A stretch of DNA of 64,000 bases from Stutzerimonas stutzeri SDM-LAC (GCF_000235745.1 NZ_AGSX01000168.1:1-64000); one strand, 5' to 3'; shown: positions 47,146 to 56,161, counted from the stretch's first letter. Notes: generated by a model not told the origin, from the sequence alone. Numbers and translations are program-made.

Positions 47146-48522
47146 TTAGCGTACGCCGGAGTTACGCAGTGCGGCCGGGGTGTACTGGTTGGAGTTGGCC
47201 TTGTAGTCGTAGACGTAGGGGTTCTTTTCCTCGTTCTTCATGCCCATCACCAGGTAACGACCGGAGACCAGGTCATACAGCGTCTCCATTGCATACAGCG
47301 GTACCTGGGCGTTGTAGATGTACTCGGCATGCGCCTCGGCAACACGCCAGAGCGTATCGCGTCCGTCGTAATGATCGATCACAGCGGCCTGCCAGGTGTC
47401 TTCGTCGATGAAGAACGTGCGCTTGGCATAGATGTGGCGCTCGCCAGGCTTCAGTGTCGCCTCGACTTCCCATACACGGTGCAGCTCATAGCGGGTCAGA
47501 TCCTGATTGATGTGACCGGGCTTGATGATGTCGTCGTACTTGAGCTGCGGTGAGTCCAGACGGTAGGCGTTGTAGGGGATGTACATCTCCTTCTTGCCGA
47601 CCAACTTCCAGTCGTAGCGATCCGGTGCACCGTTGAACATGTCCAGGTTGTCGGAGGTGCGCAGCCCGTCGGCAGCGGTGCCCGGACCGTCGTAGGCGAC
47701 CTGCGGGGCGCGGCGCACACGGCGCTGACCGGCGTTGTAGATCCACGCCATGCGCGGCTCTTTGACCTGATCCAGGGTCTCGTGCACCAACAGTACGTTG
47801 CCGGCCAGTCGCGACGGCTCGGTTACCTGTTGTTTGAAGTAGAACAATACGTTGCCGTGTTTCTCGGCGTTGTAGTCGGTCAGGGTATCGGTGTAGACAA
47901 CTTCGTCGACGAACTTGACCAGGCTGTAGCTGCCATTCACCTGCGGAGTGGCCTGCGCCACAGTGCGGCGGGCAGAGCCTCCGCGATAGCGAGTGATGTG
48001 GTTCCAGATCACTTCCAGGCCATCCTGAGGAATCGGAAAGGCGACCGCAGTGTCAAAGTTTTCCAGCCCGTTGCCGCCGCGGACCAGCTTGGTCTGGGTC
48101 ACGTTCTTCTGGGCAGCGTCATAGATCCGCTGAGGTACGGCAGCACTGCGGCGGGTTTCGAAGACCGGCAGGCGATAGGTGTCTGGGTAGCGCTTGAGCA
48201 TGGCGATCTGGCCAGGGCTCAGGTTGTCCTTGTACTGCTCGAAGTTCTGCGCAGTGATGGTGAACTTCGGCTTGTCGTTCGGGTAAGGATCGCTGACGAA
48301 GCCATTCTCACCGACTGCCGCAGCGTCGATTGCCAGGCCGCCGGTCCAGGCGGGAATGGTTCCGGCGGCGTTAGCTGCTTTCTCGGCGCCCATCGGCGTC
48401 AGGCTGTTACCCAGCTTGGCCGCTTCGGACTCGGATACTGCAGCCATGGCTCCGCTTGCCAGCACAGCGCTTGCCAGCAGAGAGAGTGTAAGGGCCCCCG
48501 TCTTAAACCTGTTCTTATTCAT
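47146..48522 (-). CDS. DUF1329 domain protein, exported
   Basis: A 458-residue protein with a signal peptide (about 1-27, ASAVLASGAMAAV) and a DUF1329 fold (LolB-like outer-membrane lipoprotein sorting family). Conserved segments include VSESEAAKLG-SLTPMGAE, GTIPAWTGGL, YPNDKPKFTITAQN, YRLDSPQLKYDD and LHRVWEVEATLKPGERHIYAKRTFFIDEDTW. In Pseudomonas such genes often sit with BNR-repeat and RND-type transporter genes for hydrophobic compounds; none is adjacent here. Function unknown. ATG 48522. Confidence 0.9.
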   Translation of the reverse strand: MNKNRFKTGALTLSLLASAVLASGAMAAVSESEAAKLGNSLTPMGAEKAANAAGTIPAWTGGLAIDAAAVGENGFVSDPYPNDKPKFTITAQNFEQYKDNLSPGQIAMLKRYPDTYRLPVFETRRSAAVPQRIYDAAQKNVTQTKLVRGGNGLENFDTAVAFPIPQDGLEVIWNHITRYRGGSARRTVAQATPQVNGSYSLVKFVDEVVYTDTLTDYNAEKHGNVLFYFKQQVTEPSRLAGNVLLVHETLDQVKEPRMAWIYNAGQRRVRRAPQVAYDGPGTAADGLRTSDNLDMFNGAPDRYDWKLVGKKEMYIPYNAYRLDSPQLKYDDIIKPGHINQDLTRYELHRVWEVEATLKPGERHIYAKRTFFIDEDTWQAAVIDHYDGRDTLWRVAEAHAEYIYNAQVPLYAMETLYDLVSGRYLVMGMKNEEKNPYVYDYKANSNQYTPAALRNSGVR

Positions 48523-48949
48523 TGTCTGGTCCTGTTGATTCTTGGTAGCTGATGCGCTGCAAGCGATGCCGTAAGCGCGGCGCTTGCAGGTGGCGACTTC
48601 CACCAAAGGAGGTGGCGGGTCCAAAACCCGGTACTCGCGTCAGAGACGCAGCGTTACAAGTTGCCATTTGCCCGACCCGCGGCAGTCCCGTCTGGTTGCT
48701 CAAGCCAGGCGCACGCTCTATTTCGGTTGTTCGAGGCGAGATGAGGGTGAAGCTGAAAGGGACTATAAGTCAACAATCGAGACGGGGCATATCTGCATAA
48801 ATGGCGCAAATACCCGGCAAATTGCCATCGCTTGGTTGTGTTCCGTTCTGTCGGAATCTGGCTGAGCCGGTAACGCCGTTTCGGTAGACTCGGCTGCCGC
48901 AGCTTGGGCCGTCCCGGCCTGCAGCTTATCGGCCTAACGGAGATGACGG
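48523..48949. other. Intergenic region between DUF1329 gene and small membrane gene
   Basis: 427 bases between divergent genes. Short frames here have no family resemblance. A GGTGG...CCACC stem at 48589-48614 (GGTGGCGACTTCCACC) is visible. No confident promoter assigned. Confidence 0.4.
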
Positions 48950-49228
48950 TTGTCGTTCGATTTCGATGTTTTGACGCTGACTCGGGTTGCGCCTCTGCTC
49001 AACTCACTGGCGTTGCTGATCGCGCTCAGCGGTGCCTGGCTGCTGTTGGCGACACGCTGGCGCCGCCAGCTGTCGAACGCCGCAGCCTCCCATGCAGGGT
49101 CAAGCACCTGTGCTGTTGAGCGAGGTGCTGTGGCGGCAACCCGGCGTCTTGACCGGTTTTTCTATCGCTTTGGCTTCGGCAGTCTGGGGCTGGCCTGCCT
49201 GCTTTCTTGGCTTACCCGACTGAGCTGA
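48950..49228 (+). CDS. Small two-helix membrane protein, unknown function
   Basis: A 92-residue protein with two hydrophobic stretches (about 15-35, LLNSLALLIALSGAWLLLATRW, and 72-90, FGFGSLGLACLLSWL). The start is TTG at 48950 with GGAG seven bases upstream; there is no in-frame ATG. The second half around VERGAVAATRRLDRFFYRF resembles small conserved Pseudomonas membrane proteins I recall, but I cannot name the family. An alternative frame over part of it (49032-49223) lacks helices at both ends. Confidence 0.55.
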   Translation: MSFDFDVLTLTRVAPLLNSLALLIALSGAWLLLATRWRRQLSNAAASHAGSSTCAVERGAVAATRRLDRFFYRFGFGSLGLACLLSWLTRLS

Positions 49229-49253
49229 CGACCAGTCGGGCTTGTGCTGTGTC

Positions 49254-50420
49254 CTACAGATTCAAACCAGCTTTCAAACGGTACTGGTTACGCACCGGCA
49301 TGGCGTATTGCTGGATGAGGTAGGGCTGTTGCACGCTTGGGCATGCCGCGAGGCGCTTGCCCCATTCGGCCTCGGCTCGTTCTATTTCCGCGCGGCTGAA
49401 CAGCTCGCTGAGTTCAGGTATCGCCAGCGCCGGGTCGCGATGCTCCCACATTCGATGCGCCAGGAAATTCACCGGAAACAGACGGTAGTCCGTCAGGATC
49501 TGTTGGTCGATATCGGCCGCCAGCTGCTTGGCATCTTCCGGCACCTCGCTGATGGGTGTACCGAAACTGACGTGCACCCGACCTTTGTAGCCGGTGATGC
49601 CGAGGGCAATACTGGTGTCATCCTCGCCAGGCGCCTTGGTGTAGCTACCGGTGGTGGCTCGGATATAGAGCTCGCGCGCCTTGGCCTGATCGCAGGGGTC
49701 GTACTCATAGCTGATCGACACCGGTGTCGGTCGCAGGCTCGCCAATGCGTCGGAAAAGGGCTCGTCCTTGCGGCTCATGTGGAGCATTTTCAGAATCGCC
49801 GAATCGGTACGGTCGTCACCGTCCTTTGCCCGTCCTTCGGCCTGAGCAATCCAGATTGACTCACCGTCGTTGCGGATCGAGTGGTTGATGTAGGCGGAAA
49901 GCAGCTGGTAAGCCGCGAGCTTTTCGCGTCGCCCGGTGACCGAGCGGCGCACGATGAAGCTCTTGTTGAGCCGCATCAGATCGCTGACAAAAGGTCGTTG
50001 CAGCAGGTTGTCGCCGATGGCGATGCGCGGCGTGCGCATCTTTGCCTGGAACACCGCATAGTTGACGAAAGCGGGGTCCATCACGATGTCGCGGTGATTG
50101 GCGATGAACAGATAGGCGCAGCCCGGTCGCAACTTTTCCAGGCCGGAATAGGTAATGCCGTCTGTGGCGCGCTCGATGGTGCGGTCGAGGTACATCTCGA
50201 TCCGCGCCTGCAGCGTGTCGATCGAATGAATGGTGGCGAACTCACGCCGCAGTCGTTGCGCTATAAGTGGTTTGAGCATCCAGCCCATGGGGCCGGCCAG
50301 CCGCGGAAAGCGGAAGTGCGCCAGTATGTCGAGAAATTCCCGGTCGGCGAACAGCCGTGCCATGACAGCGGGGACTTCAGCATCGGCGTAGGGTCGGATG
50401 GCTTCGAATTCGTCCATCAT
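49254..50420 (-). CDS. 1-acylglycerol-3-phosphate O-acyltransferase-like protein
   Basis: A 388-residue soluble-type acyltransferase. The LPLAT/PlsC domain (about 85-290) has the catalytic block FIANHRDIVMDPAF (His followed by Asp five residues later, one residue longer than the usual HX4D), then IGDNLLQRPFVSDLMRLNKSFIVRR and a later IAQAEGRAKDGDDRTDSAILKML in place of the EGTR loop. Similar proteins are common in Pseudomonas. Substrate unassigned. The start may be ATG 50420 or 50417. Confidence 0.85.
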   Translation of the reverse strand: MMDEFEAIRPYADAEVPAVMARLFADREFLDILAHFRFPRLAGPMGWMLKPLIAQRLRREFATIHSIDTLQARIEMYLDRTIERATDGITYSGLEKLRPGCAYLFIANHRDIVMDPAFVNYAVFQAKMRTPRIAIGDNLLQRPFVSDLMRLNKSFIVRRSVTGRREKLAAYQLLSAYINHSIRNDGESIWIAQAEGRAKDGDDRTDSAILKMLHMSRKDEPFSDALASLRPTPVSISYEYDPCDQAKARELYIRATTGSYTKAPGEDDTSIALGITGYKGRVHVSFGTPISEVPEDAKQLAADIDQQILTDYRLFPVNFLAHRMWEHRDPALAIPELSELFSRAEIERAEAEWGKRLAACPSVQQPYLIQQYAMPVRNQYRLKAGLNL

Positions 50421-50615
50421 GTTCTCTGTAAGGGTAACAACTGAATAACCCAATCGCTCAAGGGTCAAAGTTAGGTCTGTGGGTGCCTGGGCGCGATCAC
50501 TGCGCAGCCTCGGTTGATGCCGCGTTGCACCGGTTGGGTCTGCGACAGGTGCAAACCGGGCATCTCTACAGACTCTGGACGGCGATTATAGCGGCAAGTC
50601 ACGCAGGAGACGCTG

Positions 50616-50798
50616 ATGCTGGAATCACAGGATTATCAATGCCCCTATTGCGGCGAAGAGGTGCAGGCGCTACTCGATCTGAGCGGTGGCGATCAGCAGT
50701 ACATCGAAGACTGCTCGGTCTGTTGTCGGCCGATCGTGTTCGATTTGCGGACAGATGGCAGTGACTGGCAGCTCGATGTACGGCGGGAGGATGAATAG
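50616..50798 (+). CDS. CPXCG-motif cysteine-rich small protein
   Basis: A 60-residue protein with CPYCG (9-13) and CSVC (33-36) plus another Cys at 37, a zinc-ribbon-like arrangement of the CPXCG family. It ends in TAG immediately followed by the ATG of the next gene, so the two small genes are tightly coupled. Function unknown; a metal-binding or nucleic-acid role is guessed from the cysteines. Confidence 0.85.
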   Translation: MLESQDYQCPYCGEEVQALLDLSGGDQQYIEDCSVCCRPIVFDLRTDGSDWQLDVRREDE

Positions 50799-51059
50799 AT
50801 GCAGCGGGTATACGAGCCGCGCGATCTGCTCGAGGCGGAGATGCTGCGTGGCATGCTGGTTGCCGAAGGCATCGAGGTTTATCTCAATGGCAGGCATTTG
50901 ATCGGTGCGGTAGGTGAGCTGCCGGTTGCCGGTCTGCTCGGCTTGATGGTCGCCGATGAGGAGGTCGAGCGCGCGCGGCAGTTGATCGCTGAGTACAATG
51001 GCGCCGAACCGCTGCCCGGCGACGAGCCGGAAAGTTATCCGGGTGAGCTCATCTGCTGA
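50799..51059 (+). CDS. DUF2007-type putative signal-transducing protein
   Basis: An 86-residue protein with the family pattern YEPRDLLEAEMLRGMLVAEGIEVYLNGRHLIGAVGELPVAGLLGLMVADEEVERARQLI. DUF2007 resembles a PII-like fold and is described as putative prokaryotic signal transduction. It starts on the base after the CPXCG stop codon. Partner unknown. Confidence 0.87.
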   Translation: MQRVYEPRDLLEAEMLRGMLVAEGIEVYLNGRHLIGAVGELPVAGLLGLMVADEEVERARQLIAEYNGAEPLPGDEPESYPGELIC

Positions 51060-51119
51060 TGCCTCTGAGTGAAGGCGTTGCCCCTGGCCGCTGGCCCCTT
51101 TTCCTTTGAGTTTTTGTAC

Positions 51120-51740
51120 ATGTGTGGCCGCTATGCCCTGTTTCGCTGGAGTCCCGCCTTCGCTGCGCTGCCCGGTTTCCCGCCTGATCAGCAGCCGCAC
51201 TGGAGTCTGGCGCCTGGCGCTTCGGTGCTTCTGCTGCGACAGGTGGACGAAGCGCTGCAATTGAGTCGCGTGCGCTGGGGATTGACCCCAGCATGGCTGA
51301 GCGACTTCACTCGCACGCCGGCCCAGGCGCGGGCGGAAACGCTGGCGGAACAGCCAATGTTTCGCGACGCCTTTCGGCAGCGTCGAGGCGTCCTGCCGGC
51401 GAATGGTTTCTATGAGTGGCGAGGCACGGCACGCAAGCGACCCTACTGGATGACGGCGGAAGACTCGCTGATGTATTTCGCCGCGGTCTGGGAAGCCTAT
51501 CCGGTAGAAGGTCACAGTTACCTCAGTGCGGCCGTCGTGACGCGGCCAGCCTCGAATCAACGGCGACCACTGTTGCTGGATCAGGCTGGCATGACCGCCT
51601 GGCTCGACCCGCAGACCTCGCTGGAAACGCTGCAGCGGCTGTTGGCTGCACCGCAGCCGGCGTTACGCGAGCGACCTTTGGCGACCTTCGTCAATGATCC
51701 CAAGCTGGACGCGCCAGAATGTCTGACGCCAGTGAACTAG
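51120..51740 (+). CDS. SRAP-family protein lacking two catalytic residues
   Basis: A 206-residue SOS response-associated peptidase/HMCES-type protein. The catalytic Cys2 in MCGRYALF is exposed if Met1 is removed; WGLTPAWL and GFYEW (with Glu99) are present. Two expected residues are changed: the NARAET asparagine is Gln69 (QARAET) and the HxRMP histidine region reads SNQRRP (Asn146). HMCES/YedK links covalently to abasic sites in single-stranded DNA. ATG 51120 is chosen because Cys2 must be second; a start 17 codons upstream would block it. Confidence 0.85.
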   Translation: MCGRYALFRWSPAFAALPGFPPDQQPHWSLAPGASVLLLRQVDEALQLSRVRWGLTPAWLSDFTRTPAQARAETLAEQPMFRDAFRQRRGVLPANGFYEWRGTARKRPYWMTAEDSLMYFAAVWEAYPVEGHSYLSAAVVTRPASNQRRPLLLDQAGMTAWLDPQTSLETLQRLLAAPQPALRERPLATFVNDPKLDAPECLTPVN

Positions 51741-51871
51741 GCATTGGCAGTAACCCTCGAAAGGGAAGTCAAGGCGCTATCAGGCCGGTGCCGAACCGAT
51801 GGGCAGCTGGTCGGTTGCCCGGTGCGCTGGCACGCTCTAGCATACGGCGCAGAATTCTCGGGAGACGCGAC

Positions 51872-52681
51872 ATGTTCAAGCCGCATTCACTCAGCCTCTT
51901 TCTGGCGGCAGCGACGCTTGCCGGTTGTCAGGTGGTCAACACCACCAGCAGCGGTGCCGTTGGCGTCGACCGCAAGCAATACATGTTCAGCATGTTGTCG
52001 ACCGAGCAGGTCAATCAGATGTATGCGCAGTCGTATCAGCAGACGGTGTCTCAAGCGAAGAGCAAAGGTGTGCTCGAAAACAACTCACCGGTCGCTCAGC
52101 GGGTCAACCGGATCGCCAGCAGGCTGATCGCCGAGGTCGGGGCTTTCCGGCCTGATGCGGCGGAGTGGGACTGGGACGTGAACGTCATCGACAGTCCCGA
52201 GCTGAACGCCAATGCCGGCCCGGGCGGCAAGATCATCTTCTACACCGGGCTGATCGAGAAGCTCAACCTGACCGATGACGAGATTGCCGCTGTCATGGGG
52301 CATGAGATAGCCCATGCGTTGCGTGAACACGGTCGCGAAGCCATGTCCAAGGCGTACGGTGTGCAGATGGCCACGCAGATTGGCTCGGCGGTCGGGATTG
52401 GTGATGGCAGCCTGCAGCTGGCCAACATGGGGGTGCAGTATCTGATGACGCTGCCCAACAGCCGTAGCAATGAAAACGAGGCTGACCTGATCGGTCTGGA
52501 ACTGGCGGCGCGGGCTGGCTACAACCCGAACGCAGCGGTCACTCTGTGGCAAAAGATGGCGGCGGCGGGCGGCTCCGCTCCGCCAGAATTCCTCAGCACG
52601 CATCCGTCATCAGGCAGCCGTACGCAGGCGCTGCAGGAAAACATTCCGAAGGTGATGCCACTGTATAAACAGGGCCGCTGA
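51872..52681 (+). CDS. M48 family zinc metalloprotease lipoprotein
   Basis: A 269-residue protein with signal peptide and lipobox LAGC (Cys19), followed by a peptidase M48 domain: zinc motif HEIAH at 144-148, third ligand Glu203 in NENEADLIGLE, and STHPSSGSR near the C-terminus. It resembles the LoiP/YggG and BepA groups of periplasmic quality-control proteases. ATG 51872 gives MFKPHSLSL; an in-frame start at 51719 lies inside the SRAP gene. It lies 131 bases after SRAP on the same strand. Confidence 0.92.
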   Translation: MFKPHSLSLFLAAATLAGCQVVNTTSSGAVGVDRKQYMFSMLSTEQVNQMYAQSYQQTVSQAKSKGVLENNSPVAQRVNRIASRLIAEVGAFRPDAAEWDWDVNVIDSPELNANAGPGGKIIFYTGLIEKLNLTDDEIAAVMGHEIAHALREHGREAMSKAYGVQMATQIGSAVGIGDGSLQLANMGVQYLMTLPNSRSNENEADLIGLELAARAGYNPNAAVTLWQKMAAAGGSAPPEFLSTHPSSGSRTQALQENIPKVMPLYKQGR

Positions 52682-52701
52682 TGCAGATGCCGCGGACGCT
52701 C

Positions 52702-53145
52702 TCAGGTCGGCGGCAGCTTGATTGGAAGAGGGCTTTCCAGGCCTAGCTGGCTTCGGGCGCTTTCCAAGTCAAAGAGGGTACTGATCTCCTCGATATCGCC
52801 GCTCGGATTGAGCGTCCAGATCGACACCGCGGCGACGGTGAGGATCTTGCCGCTCGGGGCGAGGCCGAACACGGGTTTCTCCAGGGTGCCGAACAGCGTG
52901 CTGGAGGTCACCACGCGATTGCCTTCGCTGAGGCATTCATCGATCGCGACTTCCAGGTCCGGAATGGCTTGGCGGATCTCACGCACTATCAGACCGAAGC
53001 CGGCACTGTTGACCGGCTGCGAGATGAACGAGCTTTTGTAGCTGAAGTAACGGCTTTGCAGCTGTTCAGCCAATGCCAGTCGACCCTTGATCCAGCTCAG
53101 ATCGATATGCTGCCGAACCCGCCGTTTTCGTTCCTCCGGTGACAT
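52702..53145 (-). CDS. SnoaL-like ester cyclase/NTF2-fold protein
   Basis: A 147-residue protein of the SnoaL/NTF2-like fold with QHIDLSWIKGRLALAEQLQSRYF, VREIRQAIPDLEVAIDECLSEGNRVVTSSTLFGT, and VSIWTLNPSGDIEEISTLFD. GGGGAG lies before the ATG at 53145 (MSPEERKRRV); a start 19 codons upstream is possible. Family members bind small hydrophobic ligands or catalyse cyclisations; nothing here identifies a substrate. Confidence 0.75.
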   Translation of the reverse strand: MSPEERKRRVRQHIDLSWIKGRLALAEQLQSRYFSYKSSFISQPVNSAGFGLIVREIRQAIPDLEVAIDECLSEGNRVVTSSTLFGTLEKPVFGLAPSGKILTVAAVSIWTLNPSGDIEEISTLFDLESARSQLGLESPLPIKLPPT

Positions 53146-53229
53146 GCCGCCTGCTCCCCTCAAGTGCCGCCAGAATGCGGTGAACACGCACTCTAACAGC
53201 ACGCGTGGCGAGGCGATTTGCGCTGGGTA

Positions 53230-53817
53230 TCAGACTGAAAGCATGCCGCTCAAGCTCAGAGCCTGATAGACGGCGTACAGCGCTAAACCAGCAAAGCCGA
53301 CGGCGGCAATTCGGCGAATCAGCATGAGAGGCATGCGGTCGGCCGCAAAATTGCCGGCCAGCACCACCGGCACATTGGCGATCAGCATGCCCAGGGTCGT
53401 GCCGATGATCACCAGGATGAAATCGGGATACTGAGCGGCAAGCATGACGGTCGCGATCTGCGTCTTGTCGCCCATTTCGGCAAGGAAGAACGCGATCAAT
53501 GTCGCCACGAAGGGGCCGAAGCGTCGACCGCGCGAAGCTTCCTCTTCCTCCAACTTGTCTGGCACCAGTGTCCACAGGGCAACGGCGGCGAAGGACGCCG
53601 CCAGAATCCAGCTGAGAATGGCTGGCGAGACCAGCGACGAAACCCAGTTGCCGATGGCGCCTGCAGCAGCATGGTTGGCCAGCGTGGCGACCACGATGCC
53701 CCAGATGATGGGCATTGGACGTCGATAGCGGGCGGCCAGCAAGAGGGCGAGCAATTGCGTTTTGTCGCCTATCTCAGCGAGAGCGACGATCAAGGTGGGG
53801 ATGTAGAACGATTCCAA
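53230..53817 (-). CDS. TMEM165/GDT1 (UPF0016) manganese/calcium exporter
   Basis: A 195-residue membrane protein with about six helices and the two family signatures E-x-G-D-K-T at 15-20 (AEIGDKT) and 114-119 (AEMGDKT), separated by a charged loop (KLEEEEASRGRR). UPF0016 proteins export Mn2+ in bacteria (MneA) and are Mn2+/Ca2+ exchangers in eukaryotes. The start is TTG at 53817 with AAGGAAG upstream. It sits behind a yybP-ykoY riboswitch, which supports manganese as the substrate. Confidence 0.92.
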   Translation of the reverse strand: MESFYIPTLIVALAEIGDKTQLLALLLAARYRRPMPIIWGIVVATLANHAAAGAIGNWVSSLVSPAILSWILAASFAAVALWTLVPDKLEEEEASRGRRFGPFVATLIAFFLAEMGDKTQIATVMLAAQYPDFILVIIGTTLGMLIANVPVVLAGNFAADRMPLMLIRRIAAVGFAGLALYAVYQALSLSGMLSV

Positions 53818-53899
53818 CGGACTTCCTTGCGGGGGCGGGTCGACAGATCACCATGACACGCACCGCCTGCCCGCCCCGGGTCAGGTGTACGTGTCATGG

Positions 53900-54050
53900 G
53901 TCTTGTCAAACCGAGCGCTGGCTGCCGAGACAGGCCGCGCGGGTCGCATGCACCATGGTCTGTGGACCAAGTATGTTGACGCATGCCAGGCAAGCAGGGC
54001 GCTTGCCGGAGACTACTCCCCCAGGACGGGCGCGAGTTTGCCCAAGCGTG
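53900..54050 (-). promoter_or_regulatory. yybP-ykoY manganese riboswitch
   Basis: The minus strand has the conserved core of the Mn2+-sensing aptamer: GGGGGAGTAG at 54022-54013 and the CGTCAACATACTTGG loop at 53982-53967, plus a P1-like pairing between CAAAC...GCGC (about 54040-54027) and GCGC...GTTTG (about 53918-53907). It lies 90-230 bases before the TMEM165-family start codon. A CCATGACACG/CGTGTCATGG inverted repeat (about 53899-53852) downstream could be the expression platform. Confidence 0.85.
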
Positions 54051-54080
54051 GCGCGTTGCGCAAGTCGGGACGTTACCGGA

Positions 54081-55079
54081 TCAGGTGCGTTGTGCACGGT
54101 AGATGCGGAAGCCGTCCGCGCTGATCAGCGTTTCGCAGCGACCCAGATGGGTTTCGATCAGGGGCGGGTACTTGAGAAAGGCATTGGCTACCAGTCGTAG
54201 CTCGCCACCCGGCCGGAGATGACTGGCCGCGCGTTGCAGTAACGTTTCGCTGGCCTCGTAGTGCGTGTGGACGCTCTGATGGAACGGTGGGTTGCTGATA
54301 ATAGCGGAGCAGTCTCGCGGGGCGGCATCGATGCCGTCGCCGGCCATCACCTGAGCCTGCAAACCATTGGCAGCGAGGGTCATGCGGCTGCTTTCGACGG
54401 CAAACGCGTCGACATCCAGCAGCACCACTTCACTGTCCGGATACCGTCTTTTCAGCGAGGCCCCGATAATGCCCGCGCCGCAGCCGAAATCCAGCAGCGG
54501 GCCAGCTGGCAATTCATCGAGTTGCTCCAGCAGCAGTGCGGTACCGCGATCGAGGCGGCCATGGCTGAACACGCCAGGCAGACTGACGATCTGCAGTGGG
54601 CCGTCCGCGAGTAGCAGCTCGAAGTGCTGAGCCAAGGTCTGTAATTCTGGAGCCGGTGGGCTATTTGTGACCCTGACCTGCCAGAGCTGGCAATGCCGGG
54701 CGCTGTCGAGTTTTTTCGCTTCGCCGAAAGGAGCCAGTTGTTTCGCGGCTCGCTCCACGCCGGCACGTTTCTCACCCACCAGATACAGCAGACGGCCCGA
54801 CAACCTGGCGGCAAGCGCGCTCAGCAGGTAATCAGTCAGTTCTCGAGACTTGGGTAGAAACAGAACGGCGCTGTCGAACGAGGCTGTGGGCGGCTCGATA
54901 CCGAATGCACAACGCTCAGCGAAACGTGCCTGCAGTCGTTGCTGCGTCCCGGCGTGCCAGCTCCAGCCGATGGCTCCAGGCAGTTGGCCGAGCAGGTCGT
55001 CTGCGGGCAGCCCGGCAAGCAGCAGGTCACCGCTGAACAGTTCGGTCTGGCGCAGCAGTACTTCGCTTCGCGGATCCAT
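54081..55079 (-). CDS. rsmC: 16S rRNA (guanine(1207)-N(2))-methyltransferase RsmC
   Basis: A 332-residue two-domain methyltransferase. The N-terminal half (about 1-160) is the degenerate domain; the C-terminal half has the SAM motif [15 protein letters not shown] and the catalytic NPPFHQ. Conserved [11 protein letters not shown] precedes it. ATG 55079 gives [11 protein letters not shown], the family start; another in-frame ATG five codons upstream is possible. The manganese riboswitch promoter must lie in or just past its 3' end. Confidence 0.93.
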   Translation of the reverse strand: MDPRSEVLLRQTELFSGDLLLAGLPADDLLGQLPGAIGWSWHAGTQQRLQARFAERCAFGIEPPTASFDSAVLFLPKSRELTDYLLSALAARLSGRLLYLVGEKRAGVERAAKQLAPFGEAKKLDSARHCQLWQVRVTNSPPAPELQTLAQHFELLLADGPLQIVSLPGVFSHGRLDRGTALLLEQLDELPAGPLLDFGCGAGIIGASLKRRYPDSEVVLLDVDAFAVESSRMTLAANGLQAQVMAGDGIDAAPRDCSAIISNPPFHQSVHTHYEASETLLQRAASHLRPGGELRLVANAFLKYPPLIETHLGRCETLISADGFRIYRAQRT

Positions 55080-55136
55080 CTTGCCTCCGGACAAAAGCTG
55101 GCGAGCTTACCAGCCTTGTCCCCGGCTGTAGAAGCG

Positions 55137-56099
55137 TCAGCCGACCTGACGCTTGGGGCTGCCGGCGAAGAACGCCTCCGCGTTCTCACACAGCTGGCCG
55201 ACGATGCGTTGTCTGGCTTCGCGGCTGCCCCAGGCGCTGTGGGGTGTCACGATCAGGCGTGGCACGTCTGCAGCCAGCAGTGGGTTGTCGTTGCTCGGTG
55301 GTTCGCTGATCAGCACATCTGTGGCAGCGCCGCCCAGGTGGCCGCTTCGCAGGGTGTCGGCCAGCGCCTGCTCGTCGATCAGGCCGCCGCGAGCGGTATT
55401 GATGACGAACGCGGCGGGTTTCATCAACTGCAGTTCGCGCGCACCGATGAGGTTGCGGGTTTGCTCGGTGAGCGGGCAGTGCAAGGTCAGGGCATCGATC
55501 TGCGGCAGCAGCTCGTCCAGTTCCAGTCGGTCTGGCCGAGGCGGGCGCCCGGGCAGGTTGCCGGTCAGCACACGCATGCCCAGCGCCTCGGCGAGCTTGG
55601 CTACCGCGCCGCCCAGCTCACCGTGGCCGAGCACGCCGAGCGTCTTGCCGGCCAACTCCACGATGGGAAAATCCAGTAGGCAGAACTGTCCGCTTTCCTG
55701 CCAGCGGCCGCGGGCCACGGCGGCCTGATAATCGGGTAGTCGCGTGGCCAGTGCGAGCAGTAGCATCAGCGTGTGTTGGGCCACGGTAGCCGTGCCGTAA
55801 GCCTGGCAGTTGCACACCGCAATGCCGCGCTGTTTGGCTGCGGCCAGGTCGATGTTGTTAACGCCGGTGGCGGCTACCAGAATCAATTTCAGATCCGGAC
55901 AGGCGGCCAGCGCGGCATCGCTCAAGGTGACCTTGTTGACGATGGCAACTTCCGCGCCTTGCAGTCGGTCGACGATTTGCGTTTCGCTGGTCTCCTTATG
56001 GCAGGTCAGCTCAGCAAAGGCGGACTGCAACGGGGCCAGGTCCAGGTCGCCCTGGTCGAGCGGGGATAGATCGAGGAATACAGCGCGGTACTTGCTCAT
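55137..56099 (-). CDS. D-2-hydroxyacid dehydrogenase (glycerate/hydroxypyruvate type)
   Basis: A 320-residue NAD(P)-dependent dehydrogenase. The Rossmann motif is LGVLGHGELGGAVA, and the catalytic Arg, Glu and His are in NTARGGL, SEPP and TPHSAW. NNIDLAAAKQRGIAVCN and VAQHTLMLLLAL are also typical. It may reduce hydroxypyruvate or glyoxylate; specificity is unassigned. It is divergent from the LysE-family gene with about 60 bases between. Confidence 0.92.
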   Translation of the reverse strand: MSKYRAVFLDLSPLDQGDLDLAPLQSAFAELTCHKETSETQIVDRLQGAEVAIVNKVTLSDAALAACPDLKLILVAATGVNNIDLAAAKQRGIAVCNCQAYGTATVAQHTLMLLLALATRLPDYQAAVARGRWQESGQFCLLDFPIVELAGKTLGVLGHGELGGAVAKLAEALGMRVLTGNLPGRPPRPDRLELDELLPQIDALTLHCPLTEQTRNLIGARELQLMKPAAFVINTARGGLIDEQALADTLRSGHLGGAATDVLISEPPSNDNPLLAADVPRLIVTPHSAWGSREARQRIVGQLCENAEAFFAGSPKRQVG

Positions 56100-56161
56100 G
56101 GGCTTTACTCGTATGAATCAGCGGGCGGATGTCCCGCCCCGGAAAATAACGGAGTCGCTAG

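Noticed and set aside
53885-54124. A short plus-strand frame over the riboswitch
   Set aside because: Its region is explained by the minus-strand riboswitch and the rsmC end; no protein features.
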